Source: Pelomonas aquatica (GTDB lineage: Bacteria > Pseudomonadota > Gammaproteobacteria > Burkholderiales > Burkholderiaceae_C). Taken from it: a DNA stretch of 64,000 bases. Each line of letters opens with the position of its first letter. Position 1 is the stretch's first letter. The notes below the pieces were generated by a model that was given only the letters and a program-made list of their open reading frames with translations, made no database searches and was not told where the DNA came from. Of this stretch, positions 25,540 to 35,460 are shown piece after piece. The stretch covers positions 124,001 through 188,000 of the forward strand of contig NZ_JAPPUW010000005.1 in assembly GCF_026712205.1 (NCBI RefSeq). Reading direction: 5' to 3'. Position numbers and translations under genes: made by a program.

Positions 25540-26582
25540 CAGACGGACTGCAAGGCAGCCGTGCCCGCCGAGTGTTCCGGACGTCCGGCTCGCCCCAGGG
25601 CCGGGGCGATCAGGCGTGCCGCGTCCTCGATGATCTGCACATACTCGTCGGGGTGGAAGTCGTAGGGCAGTTCAAGCCGCAGCTCCTGCACCAGGGGCAG
25701 CACGGGATCCCGCGCCAATGCGGCGAGGATCTCGTCGGCACTCCCGACCAGGTCGGGTGCGAACAAGGTGCGTCGCTCGCCCTGCGGACCCAGCGTCCGG
25801 GCCTGACGGCTCGCGGCGAAGTCGCGGTAGCGTCGGCGTGTCGAGGCATCGGCGCCGTCGGTGGGCAAGATGACCCGTCCCAGCGCGACGCGCGCAGCCT
25901 GCCCCGCCGGCGCACTGGCACGGAACAGCGCAATCTGCTGTGCCTGCCCCTTGAAGAAGTCGTCCGTGGTCTCGGCGCGGCTGACATTGCCCACGAGCAG
26001 GTTGAACCCGTGCTGACCGGCCCATTCGGCCGAGTAGAGCGAGCCGGCGCCGTACCAGAGGCGGTCGACCAGCCCGGCCGCGACCGGATGCAGCCGGGCG
26101 CGCTGCCGGCCAGCAGGCGACTCGATCCAGCAATCCTCACCGAGGAACTCGCTGCGCAGACAGTCGCGCAGACGGGCCACACGGCGGTGCGAAAAGTCGA
26201 TGCTGCCGACATCGGCATCAAGCAGACGTTCTCCCAGCAGCGCCGCATACGGCGGAGGCCCGGCACTGAAACCCACCTGCAGCCGTGCGCCGGAGAGCAC
26301 ATCGACAGTGGCCAGGTCCTCGGCGAGGCGGAACGGGTTCTCGTAGCCCATCTGGATGACCGCGGCCCCAAGCCCTATCCGGCGTGTCCGCTGCGTGGCC
26401 GCGGCCAGGAAGGTCGCGGCCGAAGACACGCCACGTTCCAGGTGGCGCTGGCGCACCCAGGCGCTGTCGAACCCGAGGGCTTCGGCACGGGCGAAGAGTC
26501 TGAGCGTCGCTTCGAGGCCGGAGGCGGGGTTGCTGTCGACGTAGTTGCCCGGTATCAGCAGGGCGAGGTGTTGAATGGACAT
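25539..26582 (-). CDS. Luciferase-like (LLM class) flavin oxidoreductase
   Basis: 347-aa TIM-barrel flavin-dependent oxidoreductase. The N-terminus MSIQHLALLIPGNYVDSNPASGLEATLRLFARAEALGFDSAWVRQRHLE contains the usual start of the luciferase fold, and QVGFSAGPPPYAALLGERLLDADV and GAGSLYSAEWAGQHGFNLLVGN are phosphate and flavin-side loops. It is the last gene of the minus-strand sulfur operon, 8 bp after a binding-protein gene. It differs in type from the two other LLM genes of the same operon. The substrate cannot be deduced. It may handle an organosulfur intermediate or act as an imidazolonepropionate-like hydride-transfer enzyme. Confidence 0.87.
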   Translation of the reverse strand: MSIQHLALLIPGNYVDSNPASGLEATLRLFARAEALGFDSAWVRQRHLERGVSSAATFLAAATQRTRRIGLGAAVIQMGYENPFRLAEDLATVDVLSGARLQVGFSAGPPPYAALLGERLLDADVGSIDFSHRRVARLRDCLRSEFLGEDCWIESPAGRQRARLHPVAAGLVDRLWYGAGSLYSAEWAGQHGFNLLVGNVSRAETTDDFFKGQAQQIALFRASAPAGQAARVALGRVILPTDGADASTRRRYRDFAASRQARTLGPQGERRTLFAPDLVGSADEILAALARDPVLPLVQELRLELPYDFHPDEYVQIIEDAARLIAPALGRAGRPEHSAGTAALQSV

Positions 26583-26590
26583 CGTCTTGA

Positions 26591-27532
26591 TCAGAACTTG
26601 GGCAGGCCCGGCGGATTGGTCTCGGCTCGCGGCAGAGCCTCTTCGGCGATGCCCCAGCGTGCCAGCGTCTGCGCATACTTGCCGTTGCGAATCAGGGTGT
26701 TGGTGGCCACGGTGAAGGCTGCGGCCAGTCCGCTGCCCTTGCGCGTGGCCACGGCCACATCCGCCTTCAGGGGCCAGCCGGCATTGACCGTCCCCACTGC
26801 GCGCGTGCGGCCTTCACGGGCCGCCAGGTAGGCCAGCGGTCCGTAGGGGTTGAAATGGGCGTCGGCCCGGCCGGATTCCAGCGCCAGCTTCGCCGCCACG
26901 AGGTCGTCGAAATACAGCAGCTGCGCAGGCTTGAGGCCTGCAGCGAGGTTGATACGGTTCCATTCGAGCAGGATGCGCTCCTGGATGGTTCCGACGGCCG
27001 TGATGATCTTCAGCCCCGCGATGTCCTGGGGCTCCTTGATGGACTGGATGGGACTGTCCTTGCGGACGAAGAAGCCATGCAGCCCGAGCCGGTAGGTGGA
27101 GAAGTCGAACTTCAGCTTGCGCTCCTCCGTCACGCCGACGTTGGAGATGACGGCGTCGTACTTGCCCGAGGCCAGGCCCAAGGGCCAGTCCGGCCAGGCG
27201 ACCGTCACGAGGTCCAGCTTGAGACCCAGCGCCTCCGCCATCTGGTGGGCATGGTCGGCATCGGCGCCCACCACGGTGCGGGCGTCCGTGGCGTATGTGG
27301 ATGCCGGCGGAACCGCAGCGCTGATGGCCACCGTCAGGGTGCCGGGCGTGACGAACCGGAAGTCCGCCGGCAGGGCTTGGATGGCTGCCGGGTCAGGCTG
27401 TGCGTGGATGCGGCCGGTCTGGGCGGGACTCAGGTCGATCTGGGCGATTGACTGCGCCTGGGCCAGGCTGCCTGACAGCATGGCGAGGACGAGGAAGGTG
27501 CGGGCCAGGGGTTTCATGCGGCAGGTCTTCAT
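26591..27532 (-). CDS. Polar amino acid-type ABC substrate-binding protein (1)
   Basis: 313-aa periplasmic binding protein of family 3 (SBP_bac_3), as in cystine and other polar amino acid importers. It has a signal sequence MKPLARTFLVLAMLSGSLAQAQS after a short leader. The mature protein has FVTPGTLTVAISAAVPPAS, ADHAHQMAEALGLKLDLVTVAWPDWPLGLASGKYDAVISNVGVTEERK, FDFSTY and the C-terminal QTLARWGI. Its start overlaps the stop of the next paralogue by ATGA. The sequence TEERKxKFDFSTYR is shared by both. Two binding proteins with one transporter recalls TcyJ/TcyK of Bacillus subtilis. Confidence 0.9.
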   Translation of the reverse strand: MKTCRMKPLARTFLVLAMLSGSLAQAQSIAQIDLSPAQTGRIHAQPDPAAIQALPADFRFVTPGTLTVAISAAVPPASTYATDARTVVGADADHAHQMAEALGLKLDLVTVAWPDWPLGLASGKYDAVISNVGVTEERKLKFDFSTYRLGLHGFFVRKDSPIQSIKEPQDIAGLKIITAVGTIQERILLEWNRINLAAGLKPAQLLYFDDLVAAKLALESGRADAHFNPYGPLAYLAAREGRTRAVGTVNAGWPLKADVAVATRKGSGLAAAFTVATNTLIRNGKYAQTLARWGIAEEALPRAETNPPGLPKF

Positions 27533-28452
27533 GGCTTGGGCAGGCCGGGCGGATTGGTCCTCGAGACGGCGATGGCCTCGGACTCCAGGCTCCAGCGTGA
27601 CAGCGCCTTGGCGTAGTTGCCGTTGCGGATCTGGGCGTTGATGGCCGCCGTCACAGCGTCGGCCAGGCCCGAGCCCTTGCGTGCGGCCGCGGCGATCTCC
27701 GCGGTCAACGGCCAGCCGCCGGAGAAGGTGCCCACCAGGCGGGTCTTGCCGTCGCGCGCCTCGAAGGCAGCCCATCCATTGGGTGCGAAATGCGCATCGG
27801 CCCTGCCCGACTGAAGGGCCAGGCGCAGCACCGCCGGATCATCGAAATAGAGGATCTCCACAGGCTTCAGCCCGGCGGCCACGTTCTGCTGGTTCCAGCG
27901 CAACAGGATCTGCTCCTGGTTGGTCGCGGAACCGACGATGACGCGCAGACCCGCCAGCTCGCGCGGGTCCTTGATGCTGCGAATCTTGCTGTCGCTGCGG
28001 ACGTACACGCCGAGCTGGTCATTGCGGTAGGTGGAGAAGTCGAACTTCTCCTTGCGCTCCTCCGTCACGGTCACGTTGGACACCACCAGGTCGTACTTGC
28101 CCGACTGCAGTCCCAGCGGCCAGTCGGCCCAGGCCACCGATACCAGCTCCAGCCTGCGGCCCAGGCTGTCGGCGATGAGCTGTGCGATGTCGGGCGCGTT
28201 GCCCACCGGCGTGCGGTTGTCGGTCGCGTAGTCGCTGAAGGGCAGCACGCCCACGGTGGTCGCCACCGTGAGCACGCCTTCCTTGGCGAACCTGGCATTC
28301 GGGCTCAGCAGCCGCTGCGCTTCGGCCACGACGGGCGAGCGCGGCCGCGAGGCCTGTGCCGGACTCAGGTCCACGGGCAGTGAGGCCGAGAAGGCGGGGA
28401 GCGCCAGCGGCAGAGCCAGGCTGGCGAGCAGAAAGGTCTTGCGGAATATCAT
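27529..28452 (-). CDS. Polar amino acid-type ABC substrate-binding protein (2)
   Basis: 307-aa paralogue of the previous protein. Signal sequence MIFRKTFLLASLALPLALPAFSA. The mature part includes LTVATTVGVLPFSDYATDNRTPVGNAPDIAQLIADSLGRRLELVSVAWADWPLGLQSGKYDLVVSNVTVTEERKEKFDFSTYRND, then VGSATNQEQILLRWNQQNVAAG. Both copies end in TNPPGLPK. The ATG at 28452 begins the signal sequence. A GTG three codons earlier is possible. A gap of 40 bp separates it from the transporter gene upstream. It probably binds a cysteine derivative (inference from the operon). Confidence 0.9.
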   Translation of the reverse strand: MIFRKTFLLASLALPLALPAFSASLPVDLSPAQASRPRSPVVAEAQRLLSPNARFAKEGVLTVATTVGVLPFSDYATDNRTPVGNAPDIAQLIADSLGRRLELVSVAWADWPLGLQSGKYDLVVSNVTVTEERKEKFDFSTYRNDQLGVYVRSDSKIRSIKDPRELAGLRVIVGSATNQEQILLRWNQQNVAAGLKPVEILYFDDPAVLRLALQSGRADAHFAPNGWAAFEARDGKTRLVGTFSGGWPLTAEIAAAARKGSGLADAVTAAINAQIRNGNYAKALSRWSLESEAIAVSRTNPPGLPKP

Positions 28453-28492
28453 GGGCAGCACATCTCTTTTTGTTGGTGGAACGGGAAAGCGG

Positions 28493-30306
<1,814 letters not shown>

Positions 30307-30310
<4 letters not shown>

Positions 30311-30855
30311 CGCAGGCTCGATTCGGCAAAGGCTGGGGACGGGGTGGAGGTCAAGGCGGGGCTCAGCACCTTCTCGAAGGGAAGGCTGCGCAGCGCCTCC
30401 AGATCGGCATCGGGGGCGAACAGCGCCGTGTAGCCCTGGCGCAGGTAGAGCTCCACGGCCTCGGGCTGGCGAAAGCCGGTGGTGAGGAACAGGCGCCGGT
30501 AGCCCTGGCGCAGCGCCTGGACCTCCAGCTCGACCAGCAGGCGCCGGGCCAGGCCCTGCCGGCGCAGCAGCCGATCCGTCCAGACACGCTTGACCTCGGC
30601 GGTCCGCGCATCGGGATGGCGCTTGAACGCGCCTCCGGCAACGGCCACGCCGTCCCGCAGCAGCAGCACAAACAGTCCCCCCTCGGCGGGCGTGAACAAC
30701 ACATCCGGGTACCGGGCCATCTCCTGGCCGGCCGACTCGCCCGCCTGCCGGAAAAGCTCGCCGTAGCGGCTCTCGTACTCGTGGCTCAGCTGCTCCACCA
30801 GCGGACGGGCGCGCGGATCGCCCGGCAGGGTGTGGATGAATTCCTCGTGGCTCAT
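30307..30855 (-). CDS. GNAT-family N-acetyltransferase
   Basis: 182-aa acetyl-CoA-dependent acyltransferase. Motif A, RRQGLARRLLVELEVQALRQGYRRLFLTTG, contains the acetyl-CoA pyrophosphate loop (Q/R-x-x-G-x-A), and the C-terminal PEAVELYLRQGYTALF is typical. The ATG at 30855 (MSHEEF) is used. An upstream ATG at 30912 would run into the M20 gene. In the Bacillus ytm and yxe operons a GNAT enzyme (SnaA/SnaB) N-acetylates S-alkylcysteines before C-S cleavage. The gene set here suggests the same role. Start and stop both abut or overlap neighbours in the operon. Confidence 0.87.
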
Positions 30856-30878
30856 GGGGTCCTCTGCGGGGCCTGAGC

Positions 30879-32105
30879 TCAGGCCAGGTAACGCTCCACC
30901 AGCCGGGACCAATAGGTCGCCGCCGGCAGCAGGATCGCGTCGTTGAAGTCGTACTTCGGGCTGTGCAGCGAGGCGCTGTCACCGTTGCCCATGAAGAGAT
31001 AGCTGCCGGGTCGCTCCTGCAGCATGTAGGCGAAGTCCTCGCTGGCCGTGCGCGGCCGGAACTGCGGATCGACCCGGTCGGCGCCCAGCGTCTCCAGCGC
31101 CACCTCGCGGGCAAATTCGGTCTCGGCGGCGTGATTGACAACCGCCGGGTAACCCCACTGGTAGGCCACGTCGGCGGTGGCGCCGAAGCTCTCTGCCTGC
31201 GCCCGGGCAAGGGCGGGCACGCGCTGACGCAGCAGTTCGCGCACCTCGGGACGGAATGCCCGCGCCGTGAGCTTGAGCTCCACGCTGTCCGGAATCACGT
31301 TCGCCGCCAGGCCGCCATGGATGGCGCCCACCGTGACCACGCCCATGTCCAGCGGGTTGACGTTGCGGGCCACCACGCTTTGCAAGGCGGTGATCAGGTG
31401 CGCGCTGGCCACCACCGGGTCCACGGTCTCCTGGGGCTGCGCGCCATGACCGCCCTTGCCGCGCACGGTGATGACTGCCTGGTCCACGGAAGCCATGGCC
31501 GGTCCCACGACGCAACCCAGGTGACCGGCATCCACGCAGGGCCAGTTGTGCAGCCCGAAGACTGCGTCCACCGGGAAGCGCTCGAACAGCCCGTCGGCAA
31601 TCATCTTCCGTGCGCCACCGCCCATCTCCTCCGCCGGCTGGAAGATGAGCTGCAGGGTGCCGTCGAACTCGCCGTGTGCGGCAAGATATCGCGCCGCTGC
31701 CAGCAGCGCCGCGGTGTGCCCATCGTGGCCGCAGGCGTGCATCACGCCCTCGTTCACGCTGGCATAGGGAAGACCGGTCGCCTCGGCGATGGGCAAGGCA
31801 TCCATGTCGGCGCGCAGGCCCAGCCGACGGCCGCCTGCACCGCGCCTCAGAGTGCCGACCACGCCCGTCGTCGCGATGCCCGTCGTCACCTCGTAGCCCC
31901 AGTCCGCCAGGCGCTCCGCGACCAGCGCAGCCGTGCGGTGCTCCTTGAAGGCCAGCTCGGGATGGCGGTGGATGTCCCGCCGCAGGTCCACGAAATCGTC
32001 GATGCCGGCGGCGATGGCCGCCCCGATCCGCTCGGTCGCTTGCGCCGCCAGCGTGTGCGACAGCGCCGGCGCGCGATTTAATGCGAGCCCGTCGTCCGCC
32101 CCCAT
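30879..32105 (-). CDS. M20-family N-acyl amino acid deacylase/amidohydrolase
   Basis: 408-aa metal-dependent amidohydrolase of the M20D group (N-acyl-L-amino acid hydrolase, hippurate hydrolase, IAA-amino acid hydrolase). Visible are DIHRHPELAFKE near residue 44, the metal site MHACGHDGHTAALLAAARYL (His and Asp), QPAEEMGGGARKM (Glu pair), GLHNWP and a C-terminal SEDFAYM with a metal-ligand region. In S-alkylcysteine and S-succinocysteine salvage such an enzyme (ScmP/ScmL) removes the acetyl group to free cysteine. The stop lies 24 bp before the GNAT start and its own ATG overlaps the stop of the LLM gene upstream. Confidence 0.92.
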   Translation of the reverse strand: MGADDGLALNRAPALSHTLAAQATERIGAAIAAGIDDFVDLRRDIHRHPELAFKEHRTAALVAERLADWGYEVTTGIATTGVVGTLRRGAGGRRLGLRADMDALPIAEATGLPYASVNEGVMHACGHDGHTAALLAAARYLAAHGEFDGTLQLIFQPAEEMGGGARKMIADGLFERFPVDAVFGLHNWPCVDAGHLGCVVGPAMASVDQAVITVRGKGGHGAQPQETVDPVVASAHLITALQSVVARNVNPLDMGVVTVGAIHGGLAANVIPDSVELKLTARAFRPEVRELLRQRVPALARAQAESFGATADVAYQWGYPAVVNHAAETEFAREVALETLGADRVDPQFRPRTASEDFAYMLQERPGSYLFMGNGDSASLHSPKYDFNDAILLPAATYWSRLVERYLA

Positions 32106-33451
32106 CAGGCAGCCTCGGCGACGGCGGATGCGCTGCCCAGGTAGCGGCTGGCTTTTCGCGGCAGCCCCAGGTGGTCCCGCAGCGTGCTGCCCGCGAGTTC
32201 GCGGCTGTAGCGCCCGCGCGCCTCGAGCACCGGGATCACGAAGTCGATGAAGTCCTGCAGACCCTGGGCCTGCACGGGGAAGCCCAGGATGAAGCCGTCC
32301 ACGGCGCCCTCATCGACCCAGCGGATGATCTCGTCGGCGATGCGCTCGCCGCTGCCCACGAACTGGGAAGCCGGCGTGGCGGATTCCAGTGCCACCTGGC
32401 GCAGCGTGAGGCCGCGTTCCCGGGCTGTCGCCTTGATGCGATCCGTGGTGGACTGAAAGCTGTTCTTGCCGATGTCGCCCAGGTCTGGGAAAGGCTCATC
32501 CAGCGGGTACTGGCTGAAATCGTGGTGTTCGAAGAACCGGCCCAGATAGGCAAGGGCCTCGTCGATGCTCAGCAACTCCCGGATCTGCTGGTACTTGGCC
32601 TGGGCCTCCTCGTCGGTCGCCGCGACCACCGGCCCGATGCCCGGGAAGATCTTCACGTCATCCGATGCGCGGCCGTGCGCGACCGCGCTGGTGCGCACCT
32701 GGCTGCGGAACTTGCGCGTCTCTTCCAGGTTGGGCGAATGGGTGAACACGGCATCCGCGAACTTGCCCGCCAGCGAGATGCCCGCATCGGAGGAGCCGGC
32801 CTGGAAGATCACCGGCTGCCCCTGCGGTGAACGACCGATGTTCAGCGGCCCGGCCACCTTGAAGAAGCGCCCCTGGTGGTTCAGCGTGTGCAGCTTGTTG
32901 GCATCGAAGAACTGGCCGGTCTCGCGGTTGCGGACGATGGCATCGTCGTCCCAGCTGTCCCACAGCCCCTGGGTCACCTGGAGGTACTCGTCGGCGATCT
33001 CGTAACGCAGCGCATGGTCCGGATGCTCGCGGTTGTAGTTCTTGGCCGAGCCTTCCAGCGGCGTCGTCACGACGTTCCAGCCCGCTCGCCCGCCGCTGAG
33101 CAGGTCCAGCGAGGCGAATTGCCGTGCCACCGTGAAGGGGTCGCTGTAGCTGGTGCTGACCGTGCCCGCCAGGCCGATCTTCCGGGTGCTCGTCGCCAGC
33201 GCCGACAGCAGCGTGAGCGGCTCGAAGCGGTTCAGAAAGTGGGGAATGGACTTCTCGTTGATGTAGAGCCCGTCAGCCACGAAGGCAAAAGCGATGCCCG
33301 CCGCCTCGGCCTTGCGGGTGGTCTCGACGAGGAAACCCAGGTTGATGCTGGCATCGGCGGGGCCGGAGGGGTGGCGCCACGAGTTCATGTGGCCGCCGGC
33401 GCCGTGAAGCATGATGCCGAAGGGAATGTGGCGAAGGGGAGACTGGGTCAT
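32105..33451 (-). CDS. NtaA/CmoJ-type FMN-dependent monooxygenase
   Basis: 448-aa LLM-class two-component monooxygenase of the NtaA/SnaA/DmoA family. It starts MTQSPLRHIPFGIMLHGAGGHMNSWRHP with AGGRIGWNVVT-like LLSGGRAGWNVVTTPLEGSAKNYNREHPDHALRYEIADEYLQVTQGLWDSW in the middle, and ends EGAVDGFILGFPVQAQGLQDFIDFVIPVLEARGRYSRE. AGGAG precedes the ATG. The size and context match YtnJ (CmoJ) and YxeK, which oxidise N-acetyl-S-substituted cysteines and break the C-S bond. Its stop overlaps the M20 start. It is distinct from the DszA-like enzyme at 14932. Confidence 0.9.
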   Translation of the reverse strand: MTQSPLRHIPFGIMLHGAGGHMNSWRHPSGPADASINLGFLVETTRKAEAAGIAFAFVADGLYINEKSIPHFLNRFEPLTLLSALATSTRKIGLAGTVSTSYSDPFTVARQFASLDLLSGGRAGWNVVTTPLEGSAKNYNREHPDHALRYEIADEYLQVTQGLWDSWDDDAIVRNRETGQFFDANKLHTLNHQGRFFKVAGPLNIGRSPQGQPVIFQAGSSDAGISLAGKFADAVFTHSPNLEETRKFRSQVRTSAVAHGRASDDVKIFPGIGPVVAATDEEAQAKYQQIRELLSIDEALAYLGRFFEHHDFSQYPLDEPFPDLGDIGKNSFQSTTDRIKATARERGLTLRQVALESATPASQFVGSGERIADEIIRWVDEGAVDGFILGFPVQAQGLQDFIDFVIPVLEARGRYSRELAGSTLRDHLGLPRKASRYLGSASAVAEAA

Positions 33452-33475
33452 GGAAGCTTCTCCTGAAAAGTCAGT

Positions 33476-34474
33476 TCACGCGGCCGGCACGAGGGCGCCC
33501 GCCAGCAGTTCGATGGACGTGAGACGGGCGGCGTAGTCGGCAACGGGCATCTCGACGAGGAATTCGTCGACGCCGTGGCGCTGGTGCAGCTCGTCAAGCT
33601 CGGCACGGACCTGGTCCGCAGTGCCGGCGATCACGTGCGGCGTCAGCACCTCGGTGCGGTACTGCGCAACGCCTGCCGCCCGGGCGAATTCCGCGGCGGC
33701 CTCCTGTGTCGGCAGGTTCACGCTCTGGCCGGTGGACAGATGCAGCTTCACCATCTGCTTGGGGCCGGCCAGGCGCTGCGCCTCCTCCTGGGTGTCGGCC
33801 ACGAAGGCGAACAGGGCCAGCAGAGGGGCCCGGCCACTGGCTTCGCGGTAAGCCTGCAGCGAACGCACCACGTTGTCGGGGTCGCCATTGAAGTGACCGG
33901 CATAGCAGAAGCCCCAGCCCAGCCGCGCCGCGGTCTCGGCGCTGCCGGGGCTGCCGCCGAGCAGGATGCGGGCAGGCGGCACCGGCGGAACGGGGCGGGC
34001 CAGCGCCCCCGCAAGGGGATGCCCGGCCGGCAGCGTGTCATCCAGAAATGCGCCCAGATCGGTCAGCAGCTCGTCGAACGCGACCGGCCGCGAGGCGTCG
34101 TGGCGCGACTGCAGCGCCCGCGTCGTCGCCGGCAGTCCTCCGGGGGCCTTGCCCACACCCAGGTCCACGCGCCCAGGGGCAAGCGATGCCAGCACCTTGA
34201 AGGTCTCTGCCACCTTGAACGGGCTGTAGTGCTGCAGCATGACGCCGCCGGACCCGATGCGGATGCTGGTGGTGCGAGCCAGCAGATGCGCGATCAGCAC
34301 CTCGGGGGTGGAGCCGGCGAGCTCGTCGTTGCCGTGATGTTCGTTGACCCAGAACCGGTGATAGCCCAGGGCCTCCGCACGCTGCGCCAGCTGCGTGGTG
34401 CGACGCAGGGCCTCGGCGGCGGTGGAGCCCTGCGGGATCAGGCTTTTTTCGAGCAGAGAAAGACGGTAGCTCAT
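33476..34474 (-). CDS. Luciferase-like monooxygenase, CmoO (YtmO)-like
   Basis: 332-aa single-domain LLM-class protein with the family start MSYRLSLLEKSLIPQGSTAAEALRRTTQLAQRAEALGYHRFWVNEHHGNDELAGSTPEVLIAHLLARTTSIRIGSGGVMLQHYSPFKVAETF. This is the MsnO8/YtmO-type group, found in the Bacillus ytm operon. The ATG at 34474 is chosen because it matches the conserved start and lies 8 nt after AGGGG. A longer frame from 34522 is possible. It is the first gene of the minus-strand operon, and its start overlaps the stop of a Cys-rich leader frame by ATGA. Confidence 0.87.
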   Translation of the reverse strand: MSYRLSLLEKSLIPQGSTAAEALRRTTQLAQRAEALGYHRFWVNEHHGNDELAGSTPEVLIAHLLARTTSIRIGSGGVMLQHYSPFKVAETFKVLASLAPGRVDLGVGKAPGGLPATTRALQSRHDASRPVAFDELLTDLGAFLDDTLPAGHPLAGALARPVPPVPPARILLGGSPGSAETAARLGWGFCYAGHFNGDPDNVVRSLQAYREASGRAPLLALFAFVADTQEEAQRLAGPKQMVKLHLSTGQSVNLPTQEAAAEFARAAGVAQYRTEVLTPHVIAGTADQVRAELDELHQRHGVDEFLVEMPVADYAARLTSIELLAGALVPAA

Positions 34475-34524
34475 GAGCGACACCCCTGACAGGCCCGGTC
34501 GCAAAGGCGATGAAGGAGGCACAT
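34471..34524 (-). CDS. Possible Cys-rich leader peptide, coupled to operon
   Basis: A 17-codon frame encodes MCLLHRLCDRACQGCRS. It has cysteines at positions 2, 8, 12 and 15, using both TGC and TGT codons. Its TGA stop overlaps the ATG of the next gene (ATGA), so translation of the two could be coupled. The downstream operon looks like a cysteine-releasing pathway. Poly-cysteine leader peptides that sense cysteine supply are established upstream of sulfur operons in actinobacteria. I know of none in Betaproteobacteria. The weak points are no clear ribosome site for this ATG and the frame lying inside a longer 77-codon Cys-rich frame starting at 34704. The function is inference. Confidence 0.42.
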   Translation of the reverse strand: MCLLHRLCDRACQGCRS

Positions 34525-34797
34525 GACGGTGCGGTAGATGTGAAGGTGAGACTCATTCTGTGGACCCCCATCCCCGCAACGAAGCTCGTTCTCTTCATGT
34601 CGATATGCAGCCTCGAAACGGCGCGCCGCGCACGTCCTGGGCAGTGCACGACTTGCGCATATCGATGAGCAAATTTCGCGCTCGAGTCCGCACGGCTGAG
34701 CCACTAGGCTGCTGGCTCCCCGCGATGGGTCGCCCCCGCGACTCGTCGAGAGACTCCACCCCCTGTAGAGGTTATGAGTGAGCCGAGATCTGTTGCC

Positions 34798-35130
34798 TCA
34801 ACCTGTGAGCTCGGCCTCGTCTGGCCGGATCGCTGGAATCCGTAGCGCCGCCCTCCTGATGGCGCGCTCGGCTTCAACTTCCACCGGCCGCAGGACACGC
34901 CCATGGCCCGCCTGCGAGGCTGTGCCGTACCGCCGCTGGGTCTTATTGGACAAGTGCCCCAGACCTCGACTGACGGCGTCGGCTGTGCCCGCCCGCTTGG
35001 CATCGGCGGCCCACTGGTGGCGGAAGCAGTAGGGCGTGACAGCATGACGATGATTGGGCCAAAGGCTCGCCGCCAGCCTGCGCACCTCGACGGTGAAGTT
35101 CAAGGCCTTTTCGATCTTGACGACCAGGGA
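34798..35130 (-). pseudogene. Tyrosine recombinase C-terminal remnant
   Basis: The reading frame gives SLVVKIEKALNFTVEVRRLAAS, then VTPYCFRHQWAADAKRAGTADAVSRGLGHLSNKTQRRYG. This contains the RHQ and GHxSxKTxxxYG signatures (catalytic Arg/His and Tyr) of plasmid- or island-type tyrosine recombinases. The N-terminal arm- and core-binding domains are not seen and no start codon is evident. It differs in sequence from the integrase just upstream, so two separate elements seem to have left remnants here. Base composition is less G+C-rich than in the neighbouring operon. Confidence 0.65.
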
Positions 35131-35460
35131 GGCATCTTCAGTGGCCGACAGCGATGAGTTGAGCATCGCCATCCAACCGGACGAGCCTGAGGGCGGCTTT
35201 GACGCCCTCGGGGTCGATAAGGACGCCGTCGTCGTGTTCTCCCATTTGCAGAAATCCGTGCTGCGGCTTGCTAAGCCCATCTTTGATGGAGAGGAGGCGC
35301 TGCCGAGCTTCAGGTCGAGCTACGGACTTGCACTGCACTTCTGTCAACTCACCGCCCGGCTGGGTTAGCACAGTGACCTGAAATGACACCCTGAAGAGCT
35401 CACGGAGCAACTGCACCAGCTGGATGTCCGGGCTGTGGACTTACACCACGCGCTGGGACA

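Noticed and set aside
34560-34797. Plus-strand frames and the inverted repeat AACGA-agc-TCGTT near 34580
   Set aside because: The frames are short and unsupported and the 5-bp arms are too weak to call an operator. The gap is left without a gene apart from the Cys-rich leader.
35138-35416. 92-codon minus-strand frame between the two integrase remnants
   Set aside because: It has no recombinase motif, overlaps the start of the 34798-35130 remnant and shows no convincing ribosome site, so it is treated as non-coding debris.
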